Shown here one piece after another: positions 1 to 11,061 of a DNA stretch of 64,000 bases; the stretch's first letter is position 1; the number at the start of each line of letters is the position of its first letter. Source of the DNA: Bryopsis sp. KO-2023 (taxonomy: Eukaryota; Chlorophyta; Ulvophyceae; Bryopsidales; Bryopsidaceae). The translations under genes were made by a program, and so were the position numbers. The DNA lies in assembly GCA_030272585.1 (NCBI GenBank), contig BSYQ01000003.1, forward strand, positions 6,820,001-6,884,000, written 5' to 3'. Under the pieces are notes generated by a model. The model searched no databases, was not told where the DNA came from, and saw only the letters and a list, made by a program, of their open reading frames with translations.

Positions 1-1640
1 GTCAGTTACGGTCCCGTAACCCCCCCCCACCATCAAACAGCGCAGTCCTGCAAACTTGCGTTCCGAAGTGTATTTGAAGTTTTTTGGGACGAGGTCGCAT
101 CAGTACTGGATAGGAGAACTTGCGAGCATCGCGTCAATCATGAATATTCGGAGAAAGCACCAATGACCAGGGTTGACGCGATGGGTCCCCTTCCAAACAG
201 AATCACGAGAAGGATTGGGTGTCTTTGAATTACGAGCCCAGGCACTTGACCTTCCCACAAAGACGGGACTGTGTGGCCCAAAGAAACTTGTCTTTTGAGA
301 ATTGGGGTTGGGTTGGTACTGTTCAGACCGCAGTCATTCCCCTGCCACAATTTTGTCTTTCAGACAAAATGCAAGGCCCCAACTACACACCACTCCCCTT
401 TCCCCAGCCTTACACATCCGTTGACGTAAACCGACACTTCGCCGAGCGAGAAGTGTCTGCGGCGTTCGCTGACTGTGAAAAACCAATCGATGGGACCCTG
501 TCAGGGGTCCAGGACGAAAGTTTGATGATATGTTTCGGTACAGCGTACCATAACGAATTGTCAAGGGGTTTTCATTTTGGTTTCGAACCTCTCATCGCTC
601 GCTGGGTGTTTCGACGCGATCCGCAGGACCGGGGGCGACTGGGGACTTGACGCTGTCGATTTTTGACCAACGCTTTTTTTCGACGACCGTCCTTGAACTT
701 CCAAAACGACCAAAGGGGAGTTTTGATGGTAGTACGGTTTTGAGTTCATACGCTGTCGTCCTTACGCACACCCGAAACTTAGTAGGCTGGACGCCCGCTA
801 AGAGTCGTTGGCGGCGCTGGACTTCGTACAGGGGTGTCGAATATGGCGTTGAGAGATCGTCACCGTCGCCTGACGGTTTACCAGGTACCTCGTTTCGTTC
901 GAGAGCTCATGGTTACCTTTTCTGCGAAGTGTGTTGCGTGAGTGTGTTTCAGTTCAACTGCCGCTACCTCTGTTTTCGCTCGATAGCGCCAGAGGCGCTC
1001 CGTTATCGTCTTTCGACGTCAGTCATCTTTCTGCCATCGTTCGCGGGGTGCTGAGTCTCGGCGGGGTTTCTCAGAAGAAGCTATTGTTACTGTTCCAGGG
1101 TTTCTGTCTTTGGCTGTTAGTCCTACCAATCGAGCGCTGGAGCGTCGCGCAGGTCGTTTTGATGGTTGGTTAGAAACCTGTTTATGTCTGCGCAGGGAAT
1201 GAAGCGAATGAAAAGTTTTATCGCGTCGTGCGGCATCTGGTGGATGGGCGCTGCGAGGGATGCGTTCTGTGCCAATCCTGGATCCTTTGATGATTCTGAG
1301 GTGGGGACACTTTTCCGACACACATATTTTTCCGACATATTTTTCTGATGGACCCTCAGCCTCATGAATTGTCCCAGCTTGATCGTCCATTGATTGTCAC
1401 TTGAGAAAAATTTCACAAAAAAAATTGCAATTTAACTCCCAGGCCAGAATGGATGCAAGTTGATCAGATGCCTCCCCCGCTCCATTTCCACTCATAAGTT
1501 GACCCACATTTACAGTGCCTCAACTAGAGGTTCAACCAAAGCCAGAACCACTCTGGTACAATTTTTAGGCTACTGGTCGCAGCTTTTTTTTTAATTTGTT
1601 TTTTAAATACAAACGTGGAGATCAGCCCCTTTAATATTTG
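1..1640. other. Upstream region of the F-box gene, no gene recognised
   Basis: Mixed-composition DNA with short open frames on both strands, none of which resembles a known protein. A pyrimidine-rich stretch ending in a CAG at 1644-1646 looks like a 3' splice site, and the frame stays open from there to the F-box start codon. The region therefore probably holds a 5' exon (untranslated or a few codons) and the promoter of the F-box/WD40 gene. I could not place the donor. Confidence 0.4.
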
Positions 1641-1676
1641 TTTCAGGACGCTGTGACACCAGTCAGTCCTCGGAAG

Positions 1677-2888
1677 ATGAAAGCTTCGCTTTCGGCGGCC
1701 GCAGTGGGCAAAATCAAGGAGGATGTCCCTGAGCCTATCCGCCTGCCTCTCGTGACTCAATCTATGGCTTCTCGACCTTCTCCAAAAGACATCAACAGCC
1801 CTTCTTTTGCCGATCTCCCTGATGAATTGATAACTGGGATTCTTTCCCACGTGGGTGGGGAAGACGTGGCCTCGTCCTCAGCTTTGGTGTGTCGTCAGTG
1901 GGGTCGAATAATCCTCATGGACGACAGTCTGTGGAAAACTCTGTACCAGCGAGATTTCTTCCGAGGGCAAGACATGGGAAAATCGAACCTCAGCGCAACA
2001 TGGAGGGAGGAGTATGGTCGGGAATACAGATGGCGACATGGGGGAGTTACGGAACGGTGTTACGAAGGCCTTTCGTCGCATGTTTACAGTGTAGAGTCCG
2101 ATGCTAAATCGGACGTGGTGGTAGGTAGGTCGGTGGATGGCGTGACTAGAGTTTGGGATCGTGACGGTGGGGAATGTCTGCAAACTTTGGTCGGGGCCAG
2201 GTTAATGTCTTGCGTTCAGTGCGACGAGAAGAAAATTGTGGGGGCTTCGCTGGATGGATCGATTGCTGTATGGGAGGCAGAAACTCGGCGATTGTTGAGA
2301 ACGTTGGTGGGCCACAGTCACCTGGCGACGTGCTTGCAGTTCGACGACCAGAAAGTCATTTCTGGCTCGTTGGATAGGACGATCCGGGTTTGGGATGTTC
2401 ACACGGGGGAATGCCTGAAAGTCTTGTCGGGCCACAAGAGCACTGTGATGTGTTTGAAACTGAACGGATCGATTTTGGTTTCTGGCAGCAACGATGGGGC
2501 GGTGAAGGTGTGGGATGTAGAAACTGGGGAGTGCATGCACACCTTGCTGGGGCACAAGGGTTGGGTGTCGTGTGTGGATGTGAGCTCAGAGCTGGTGGTG
2601 TCTGGGTCGCATGATTGTGGGATTTTGGTGTGGAGTTTGGCAACCGGGAAGAGAATATGGAAGTTGAGGGGCCATTCCGGATCTGTGATGTGCGTTCAGT
2701 TGAGGGGGAAAAGAATCGTGAGCGGTTCCATCGACTGTACGGTGAAAATATGGGATTTGGATGCCAGGGTTTGCATGCGGACTCTCAGGGGCCACAAAAG
2801 CTATGTGTCGTGTGTGAAATTCGATAACGAAAAAGTCTTGAGTGGGGGGGATGATGGAACGGTGCGATGCTGGCAAATGATAGAATGA
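1677..2888 (+). CDS. F-box protein with seven WD40 repeats (Cdc4/Fbw7-type substrate receptor)
   Basis: Probable substrate receptor of an SCF (Skp1-cullin-F-box) ubiquitin ligase, acting in nucleus or cytosol. From the ATG at 1677 the product is 403 aa. The F-box lies at about residues 44-90 (FADLPDELITGILSHV, then CRQWGRI and LWKTLY). A beta-propeller of seven WD40 blades fills about residues 128-403; blades end in RVWD, AVWE, RVWD, KVWD, LVWS, KIWD and RCWQ, and several have the usual GHK/GHS turn. The main coding part has no intron. The frame is open upstream to a probable splice acceptor at 1646, so an extra 5' coding exon is possible. Substrates cannot be read from sequence. The same window encodes UBA3, which supplies activated NEDD8 to cullins, but the two genes are not adjacent. 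The gene is followed by an unusually long C-poor tail. Confidence 0.9.
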   Translation: MKASLSAAAVGKIKEDVPEPIRLPLVTQSMASRPSPKDINSPSFADLPDELITGILSHVGGEDVASSSALVCRQWGRIILMDDSLWKTLYQRDFFRGQDMGKSNLSATWREEYGREYRWRHGGVTERCYEGLSSHVYSVESDAKSDVVVGRSVDGVTRVWDRDGGECLQTLVGARLMSCVQCDEKKIVGASLDGSIAVWEAETRRLLRTLVGHSHLATCLQFDDQKVISGSLDRTIRVWDVHTGECLKVLSGHKSTVMCLKLNGSILVSGSNDGAVKVWDVETGECMHTLLGHKGWVSCVDVSSELVVSGSHDCGILVWSLATGKRIWKLRGHSGSVMCVQLRGKRIVSGSIDCTVKIWDLDARVCMRTLRGHKSYVSCVKFDNEKVLSGGDDGTVRCWQMIE

Positions 2889-5800
2889 TCCATCGTATTT
2901 GCATGGGGTTTACTATATATATATAGATATGTTAGCGGTACAATCTCACATCAAGAAGAAGTGGTTATTTTGCACGCCCCGGAAGAAGAAAAAAGAAAAC
3001 AGGTTAATTGTGTTTGCTTGCTTTTTTTTCTGTTTTTTTTCTCCCCTGGAATCGGTTTCCTGTGTTATAGCATTTGTAGAATCTAGAGGTCGTTCAGAGA
3101 GCACTTGTTTTAGATTTTTGGTTCAAAAAAAGAAGAAAAAAAAATTATGAAAGGATGAGTAGGAGTGCGTGTGTTATATATATATATACATGAGGGTTTT
3201 AAAGGAAAAAAAAAAGTAAAAAGAGAACCCATCTGAATTTAGTTTTGAATTTTTGCTAAAAAGAATTAATAAAAAAAAAGATCAAGGTGCCCGAGGGTTT
3301 TTAAAAAAAAAAAATCTCGGCTGTGAGTTGGAATTGTCAACTCTTGCTTTCTTTTTATTGCGTTCTTTTAGCTTTGATGGATCGCCTTAGGGAAATTATA
3401 AACAAGAAAAAAAAGAAATGAAGGGTTAAGAAAGAAAGAAATGTGTGTGAGTTTATTTGCACGCATTTTTATGAGTTGAGTTGGGAGGTAATAGGGCCCA
3501 AAGTTAATTCTTGGATTAAATGTTAGAAAGAAAAAAAAAAGAAGACAAATCTCAAATCTCAAGGAGCTGAGATTTTATAGGGATGTGCTAATGAGCCGAA
3601 GAGAGTTTTTTTTTTTTTCCCTTTTTTTTTTCTTTTCGAATTACGTATTTTTTTTTCTGAAAAAGAATGTGGAAAGGGGAGCGAGACGCTGGTGGAGGGG
3701 GGGAAAAAGGGTTGGAATGAAAAAAGGTTAAAGAAAAAGAAAGGAAAAAAGAAGCAATCTTCTCATTTTGCTCTCAAGAAAAGGGATTTTGGAAATATGA
3801 ATTTTTAGAAATCGATTTCTCAACCTACAACAATTGATGAGTAATTACCCGTAGCCCTCCATTCCCCCCTCCTGACCTTCTATGTTTGTTTTTTTTTCTT
3901 TTCAACGCATGGCCTACAGAACACACTTATTCCATGCATGTTGAGATTTGTGTGAGGAGGGAGGTCGTTTATCACTCTTTTTTTTTTTTTTCACTCAGCC
4001 GTTTTCTTATCGGTGGCAACATGAAAAGGAAACGGTGGCAGAACTGGAGAGAGAGAGAAAAAAAAAGGGTGCTAGGCTGTTTTTCTTTTGGGGAAAAACA
4101 TTATATAATGTACACATATATTATTGAGGGGGCAAGGAGGGTGTTAGGCAAAATCCTAGGGTTTTTACTCCAAAAAAAAGAAAAGAAAAGAAGTCTGGTT
4201 TTCATTAAAATGACCACAGTAAGAAATTTGAGTGCGGCTGCCTGGTCAGACTCAGCAATGATATCGAGGGGTAGTTTGAATCCGAGGCTGGGGTGGATAT
4301 AAGGAACAAAATTCTTTTATGGAGGGCTGTATTGTCCTTGCAAGCGAAAAGGAAAAAAGAAAAGGGAAGGTGTGAGGAGTTGACTTCACAATATTGCCTA
4401 GCTTATTTAGTTTTTTGGTTTCGCCGGTGGGGGTGTGTGTGAGTAGCAGACAAAAAAAAAGGTGGTGGGGGGGTTCTATATTCTAAGAATGAGTGTTTTT
4501 TTCTTTTCTTTTCTTTTCTTATCAAGTCACGTCTTTCCCATTTAGACGGTGATTTATTGGCCGGATCGGAGCCTTGTTCAGTCAAGGTTTTTTTTCTGTT
4601 TTTTTTTTTTTTGCTTTTTGGATTTTACCCTTCCCACCCCTCGGAAAAAATGAATAATAAGGTGAACAAACAATCATAAGAGGATTGAGGGGAGGGGAAG
4701 GGCTTTTTAAATTTTTCACGCCATTGACAAGGGAAGAAAAAGGGAAAGGTAAGACAGTTTGACAAAAAAACAAAAAAGGAAACGGAAGAATTTTTGAGGG
4801 AAAAAAAAAAAAAGAAATCAAAAAAGAGGAAAAGGCAAAAGGTGGAATGCGTTGGTGGTGATGGCTCATAAGAAATTTGCGAATAAGGTCGTACCAAAAA
4901 AAAAATTGCTTTTTTTTTTCGTTTTTGGTTTGTTTCTTTGGTTTTTTTTCGTCTTTTTTGTTTCTTGTGTCTTTTCTTTACCTCTTTTCATACACAGTTT
5001 TTTTAAATCCTTTTTATTTTCTATTTCGAGACGAAATTCGTTGGGGGGAGGGGGGGGGGGTAAAAAAGCAGAATTAGTGGTAACATCCGGTCAAGTGGGT
5101 GAGCTGTGTGGATTTTTGTGCCAAATTTTGGTCATGTTAGGACTGCACTCCACCACACGGCTTTTGCATAGAGGTATTGTTTACTTAGAGCTAGAGGTTG
5201 TATATTTGACCGTCTCGGGGGACGTTGAGGAAAAAACAGAAAAGACATAGGTGGGTATAAGTGGAGAATTTTACGCATGCATTTATGGGTTTGATTTTTT
5301 TTTCATGCCTGTATTTATGGGCATGTGGAGTTTTTCCCCCTTCCTCTGGGTGGATTTCTTTCAATGGGGATGGTGCATTTTTACTGTGAAATTGGTCGTA
5401 TTGTTTGTCGCTTTTTTGCTTTTTTTTTTTTTTTTGCTTTCTTTCTAATTGCTGGTGCGGAAAAGGGATCCTCTGCCGTTACTGATTACTGTTGCTTTTT
5501 TTTTTCTTTTTTCTTTTTACTTTATTTTTTTTTTGTTTTGGGTGTCCTTTGCGACCAGGCTGTTTTTGACATGAATCGAAAGGGAAATTTTTGACGATGC
5601 GACCCAACTGGAAAAAAAAAAATAAGGGAAAAAAAAACTGCTGAAAAAAGCGGTGAGAGTGAGAGACAGAGCACTGCTGTTTTTTCTTTGTCATATCTTT
5701 TGCTTCTCGTTTCGTTTTTGTTTGTTTTTTGTTCTTTTTTGTTTTTTTCTTTTCGATTTGAGAGAAAAATGTACGGTTAATGAAAAGGGAGAAGCAAGCA

Positions 5801-7140
5801 AACAAAACTTAAACTGTAGAGCTGCAGGAAGGGAAAAAAAAAGAATTAACAAAGGTTTTACGAGGTCGGGGGCGAGAGAGGGAAGAGACAGTCTCGAAAC
5901 TGCTCTATAACAGACATACAAAGATTGACTGTGAAAAAGAGTGAGAGGGAGAAAAAAAAAAACAAAAAAATGATGTTTGGGTCGGTGGGTGAAAAAAAGA
6001 GATGATGTACAAAGGGGCTGAGGTTTGGGGAAACGGGGGAAAAGACAATTTCCAGTTTTTTTTTGTTTTTTGATTTGTTCATTTCTGAAAGAGAAAGTAA
6101 ATCACGAGGGGGTTGAGAGGGTATTTGTGTGGGGCTTTCTTATTTCCTGTACAACCAACATATAGTGAAATTAGTAATGGGAATAGCGATGAGGCAAAAG
6201 TGGTGGTCTTATTGCTGAATCGAATACATCTAATCCAAAAAATACAATTTGGGGGGGGGGGAGGGAGAGAGAGAAAAAAAAAAAAAAACAGAACAAGAGG
6301 TGGAGAGGTTGAAAAAAAAATCACGACCCCTGTCATTTGCCATTATTTTGTGATTTTTTTAAAATAGAGCCGCTAAGGGGGATGTATTTTTCTTTTAAGC
6401 AAGATATAGAAAGCCAAAGATGTGGTAATCGTTTGGGGAGTCGGTTTTGTTAATTAAAAAAATCTGCGTCTTGATTTTGACTTTTGACATATTTTGTGAA
6501 CGGTGGCCGGTGGTCTCTGGTAATAAATGAAATATGTTTTTTTTTTTTTTTTTTGAAATGGAAAGGGGAGAAAACATACATTTATACATGTAAGATATTT
6601 GTTTCCGTTTATCTATATTTTCATACATATATATATATTCCTGTAAGAAATAACGATAATTGCAGGTTTAAAACAAGAGAAAAATGTTTCCCAGGTTAAA
6701 TATACATCAAAATGGAAATGAGAGGGGGAGTGAAATTCAAGGAAGAAAAAGACGAATAACACCACTTTTCTTTTTTTTTGGGGGGGGGGGGGATTTTTTT
6801 TGTGTGTTTTTAAATGACTGGGGGTGGGGGGTTTTAAATGACTTCTGCGGGGGTACTTTTTTTAGCCGTAGGGGGGAATAATCTAGAATGGGGTGTGGGA
6901 AGGGAGAAAATGTGAATGGGGTTTTTTCTTCGTTTTCTGGATTAAAAACCTCCGGTGGTTTATCCGGAGGGGGGGGAATAGAGACTGTTTTGGGGGATCT
7001 TATTGCATTCTCTCTTTGTTGATGGCCGCCAGCCAGCAGGTGGATTTCCTCTGTCCTGGTGGTGTGCCCAACCTTTAAATAAATGGAATAATCCGTTATG
7101 TTTAATTCTTTTTTGGGTTGCCTGAGCATCGCTTAGTTTA
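2889..7140 (+). other. Long C-poor, homopolymer-rich region: probable very long 3' tail of the F-box gene
   Basis: About 4.2 kb with many runs of A, T and G and very few C on the + strand, plus short AT microsatellites (near 2917, 3177, 6630) and long G runs (near 5041, 6250, 6778). No recognisable coding exon. The skew starts right after the F-box stop and flips to G-poor at about 7.1 kb, as expected if a + strand transcript or a transcription-linked mutation bias ends there. Transcript evidence would be needed to call it a 3' UTR. Confidence 0.4.
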
Positions 7141-7330
7141 CAAACGTCCACCGTAAAAATGCAGGCCTCTAACGGGCCTCAAACAGACATTTCCTTTGTT
7201 TCTTTCGTTTCCCTGAAAAATCCTTTGCTTTGATTGAGCCTATTTCTGAACAAACAGCCTAAACCAGCTGCCCCTATTTAAACTGACCATTCTTGTCCAT
7301 CTCCCGACATCAATGCTAATACGAACATAT

Positions 7331-7920
7331 TTTTTTGTGGCCAATTGTGGCCCATTTGGCCTTCTCCCTTCTGCCGGCCTGACAACGCTTTACTCTTATC
7401 CCCCTTTGCAATGGACCCACCCCGAATCTCCCTCTCTATTTTGTCATATTTTCCCAAAATTCACAACCAGCTTGGGTTGCATGTACGCGATCCTTCATTA
7501 AAAACTATAAACCACGCTGATGGATCCAACAATCTTATCCAGCAGCAGTGATACGGGCAGACCCATCCCGAATCTACCTCTCTCTTTTCCCACATTTTCC
7601 CAAAATTCACAACCAGCTCGGGTTGCATACATGTGATCCTTCATTAAAAACTGTAAACCACGCTGATGGATCCAAAAATCTTATCCAGCAGCAGTGATAC
7701 GGGCAGACCCATCCCGAATCTCCCTATCTCTTTTCCCATATTTTCCCAAAATTCACAACCAGCTCGGGTTGCATGCATGTGATCCTTCATTAAAAACTAT
7801 AAACCACGCTGATGGATCCAAAAATCTTATCCAGCAGCGGTGATACGGGCAGACCCATCCCGAATCTCCCTATCTCTTTTCCCATATTTTCCCAAAATTC
7901 ACAACCAGCTAACAACAGCC
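7331..7920. repeat. 146-bp tandem repeat, cluster 1 (four copies, last truncated)
   Basis: The phrase ACCCATCCCGAATCTCC recurs at 7415, 7561, 7707 and 7853, exactly 146 bp apart. Units are near identical (a few substitutions each) and contain the phrases GATGGATCC, TCTTATCCAGCAGC and TTCCCAAAATTCACAACCAG. The first copy differs more and the fourth breaks off near 7908. No protein is encoded. Confidence 0.9.
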
Positions 7921-8134
7921 AGCAATATTTGAGAAAGCAGTGCTTTGCTTTGCTTTCAAAGCACAAACAAGATTTAAAAAAAGCTGACCATTCGTCTCAG
8001 TTCTGTGTTCTCTCGAAACTTATTGTTCAAAAATTGGACCTCTCCACCTGCCACATGGCATTTTCTGGCCTTCTGCCAATAATGAGGTCGCCCCTGACCA
8101 GCACTTTCATTCGCTGCATCCACGATCAGTGTAT

Positions 8135-8745
8135 TTTTTTGTGGCCAATTGTGACCCAATTGGCCTTCTCCCGTCCGCCAGCCTGGCAACGCTTTACTCT
8201 AATCCCCCTTTGCAAGGGATGCACATTTTCAGCTCCATTTGTCCTGGCTGACTTCCCTCATGTCCGTCTAGGATGTCGATCTCCATCCCGTAATCTGTTT
8301 TTCTCAACGGCTTCTTCAATCCTTTCTTCTTCTTCTTGTGTTTTTTGCTTTCCTGGCACAACCCTGAAATATGGTTTCCCACAAATGAATGCCAACACTA
8401 AATGAAAATAATTACAACATGCATTCAGGCATCTCTTAATGCTACAACAGGAAAAGCCAAAGAAAAATTCAAAATGGGAGCCAAACCCGCAGCATCTCTC
8501 TTACCCAGTATACTCCAGCTCATAAGCCTTCTTCGTTTCTGCCAACCTGGCACTGGTTCATTCCGATCCCCCCCTTGCAAGGGATGCATGTATTCATTCC
8601 AATTTCTGTTCCCGCATCCTGACAGATTTCCCTCACGTCAGTCATGGATACCAATATCCATCCCCTCCTCTGTTTCTGAACGGCATCTCGAATCCCTTTT
8701 CTCTTTCTTCTTATCTTTTTTTTTGTTTTCTGGCACCTCCCATTA
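8135..8745. repeat. Diverged duplication, about 365 bp apart, between the two 146-bp clusters
   Basis: Two related blocks start with TTGCAAGGGATGCA at 8210 and 8575 and share a run of matching phrases downstream (TTCCCTCA, CTGTTTCT, TTTCTGGCAC). The block at 8135 (TTTTTTGTGGCCAATTGTG followed by a CCTTCTCCC phrase) also matches 7331 onward, so this stretch is an older, mixed copy of the DNA that flanks cluster 1. Confidence 0.7.
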
Positions 8746-9059
8746 GTAACCTGTCTCGAAACGCTTTTTTTGATTCCGATATCCACGATTGCCCCATGAA
8801 TTCCCTCTCATGTTGTTAATCCCCTCATCACTACCAGCGACAACTGGGGTTGCCTTTCTCCAGCAAAATTCCCATGTTTTCCACACACATAAACTCCAAA
8901 ATAGACGCCAACCTCAGTAGAGCATGCATTCCTCTTGCCAAGCGTTGCCATAATAGAATTGCCAAAATCAAATCACCAATCATTCATCTTTCATGGACAA
9001 TTCTCGCCTCACAGGAGAACACAGCTCGATGTCCAGATTGTTGGCATCCCCTTCACGAA

Positions 9060-9370
9060 CGATTCCAGACCCATCCCGAATCTCCCTCTCTCTTTTCCCA
9101 CGTTTTCCCAAAATTCACAACCAGCTCGGGTTGCATGCGTGTGATCCTTCATTAAAAACTGTAAACCACGCTGATGGATCCAAAAATCTTATCCAGCAGC
9201 GGTGATACGGGCAGACCCATCCCGAATCTCCCTCTCTCTTTTCCCACATTTTCCCAAAATTCACAACCAGCTCGGGTTGCATGCGTGTGATCCTTCATTA
9301 AGAACTGTAAACCATGCTGATGGATCCAAAAATCTTATCCAGCAGCAGTGATACGGGCAGACCCTTCATG
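9060..9370. repeat. 146-bp tandem repeat, cluster 2 (two copies plus a partial third)
   Basis: The same unit as at 7415-7908. Unit starts lie at 9069, 9215 and 9361, again exactly 146 bp apart; the third diverges after a few bases. It is separated from cluster 1 by about 1.1 kb of other repeat-like DNA. Confidence 0.9.
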
Positions 9371-9699
9371 CCCCTCCCTCCATAATTTGTTTTTTCAGTT
9401 TCCTGCATTTCCCCGTTCAATGCCAGCTTTTGAACTATGTCCCCACAAGATGCCCTTTCACATCCAACTTGAGAACCTCCCTCATTTTGCACACAACATT
9501 CCTTCGCCTCTTGTAGTTCAGATCGGAGCTCTTTCCATACATCTCAACAAGTCGACTCCGGCTGAATTTCAGTGGCTTCGACATCTTTGCTGATTTTCTC
9601 CTCCTTTTTGATTCCTTTCCTTGGCAATAAAAAATAAAAATGCCTTGCTCTGATTCCAATAGGATCTTTCTCACCAGAAACTCCCAATTCCTCCACATC

Positions 9700-10020
9700 T
9701 CGATTGCTCCCTCTCTGTCTCTCTCTCTCTGGAAATGGTGTATGTTCTACTGAACTCCTCCACTCATCACTCGATTGCTCTCTCTCTCTGTCTGGAAATC
9801 GTCTTCGCTCTATTGAACTCATCCAATGATCTCTCAATTGCTCTTATCTCTCTCTGGAAATTGCTTTCGTTCTACTGAACTCGTCAAATGATCTCTCAAT
9901 TGCTCTCTCTCTCTCTGGAAATAGTCTTTGTTCTACTGAACTCCTCCACTCATCTCTCGATTGCTGTCACTCTCTTTCTGGAAATAGTCTTTGTTCTATT
10001 GAACTCCTCCACTGATCTCT
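9700..10020. repeat. CT-rich minisatellite, five units of 60-70 bp
   Basis: A unit of the form ATTGCT(CT)n GGAAAT, then a GTTCTACTGAACTC-like core and a (T)GATCTCTC-like end, recurs at about 9702, 9773, 9837, 9899 and 9960. Unit length shrinks from about 70 to 60 bp as the CT run shortens. Confidence 0.8.
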
Positions 10021-10069
10021 CCACTTTATCTCATTCACTCTGATTTTTTCTAGATAGCTCTTTTTCTTC

Positions 10070-11040
10070 CTTGAAGGCATCTCGTATACTGACTTCGACA
10101 CATCAATTCTTGATTCGACCGATTGGACAGTTTAAGCGTCATATCCAGGACATTCCCGCTTGCTGAAAAATTTTCCTTCCCCAAACTGACCACTGACTTG
10201 ACCCATGACCTTTACATGTCATCTGATGACACTTTATACTTCATACCATTAAGGGGACTTTTTTTTTTTTTTTTTAAGTATATTTTTTTTCTTGCTTTTT
10301 TTTTTTTTTTCTTTTTTTTCTGCCCGGTCAAGGAGAAGGGATTGATAAGAGGTTGAAAGAAAAAGAACCCCTAACATTAGTGATGCTAATGTTTGAAAAG
10401 ATGACATGAAGCTTCCTCTCTCCCATTTCTCCCTATTTTTAAGGCATCTCGTGTACTGACTTCGACACCATCAATTCTCGATCTGACCGATTGGACAGTT
10501 TAAGTGTCATATCCAGGACGTTCCCGCTTGCTGAAAATTTTTCCTTCCCCAAACTGACCACTGACTTGACCCACAACTTTCTCACCTGATGACACTTTGT
10601 AGACCCATGTTTTGTGATTTTTATTTTTTTTTTCCTCCCCTTTTTTTTCCCACCCATAATGACTAAGACACACTGGTGAGACCTATTACAACTACACCCT
10701 TGCTTCATACCATGAAGCATTCTTTTTTTTTTTTTTTCAAGTTTTTTTTTTTTTGATTTTTTTCGATTTTTTCCCCTCTTTTTCTCCCCTCAACCATATG
10801 GACTCAGACCCACTGATATCTGCTTGATATCTTTTTTTTTTTTTTATCCCATTTTTTTTCCACCCATGATGACTAAGACACACTGGTTTGACCAAACTAC
10901 AGTATACACCCTTGCTTCATACATGAAGGGGTTTTTTTTTTTCAAGTTTTTTTTTTTTGATTTTTTCCCTTTTTTTCCCCCTTTTTCCCACCCACAATGA
11001 CAAACACATACTGATATGACTGACTACAATCTACACCCAT
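10070..11040. repeat. Two 150-bp copies 367 bp apart, then T-tract/CCCACCC repeats
   Basis: A block beginning AAGGCATCTCGT at 10074 recurs at 10441 with high identity over about 150 bp (shared phrases: CCGATTGGACAGTTTAAG, TCATATCCAGGAC, CCCAAACTGACCACTGACTT). Downstream, a second phrase (CCACCCATAATGACTAAGACAC and variants, then CTTGCTTCATAC and a long T run) recurs near 10651, 10791, 10861 and 10989. T runs reach 17 bases. No coding potential seen. Confidence 0.75.
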
Positions 11041-11061
11041 GCTTTCTTGAAAAAAAAAAAA

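Noticed and set aside
219-1173. Frames of 80-143 codons upstream of the F-box gene
   Set aside because: Overlapping in several frames, not similar to any known domain; treated as promoter/5' leader.
8201-8590. Possible CRISPR-like repeats in the 7-10 kb district
   Set aside because: Units are 146-365 bp, directly adjoining and eukaryotic satellite-like, with no short repeat/spacer pattern.
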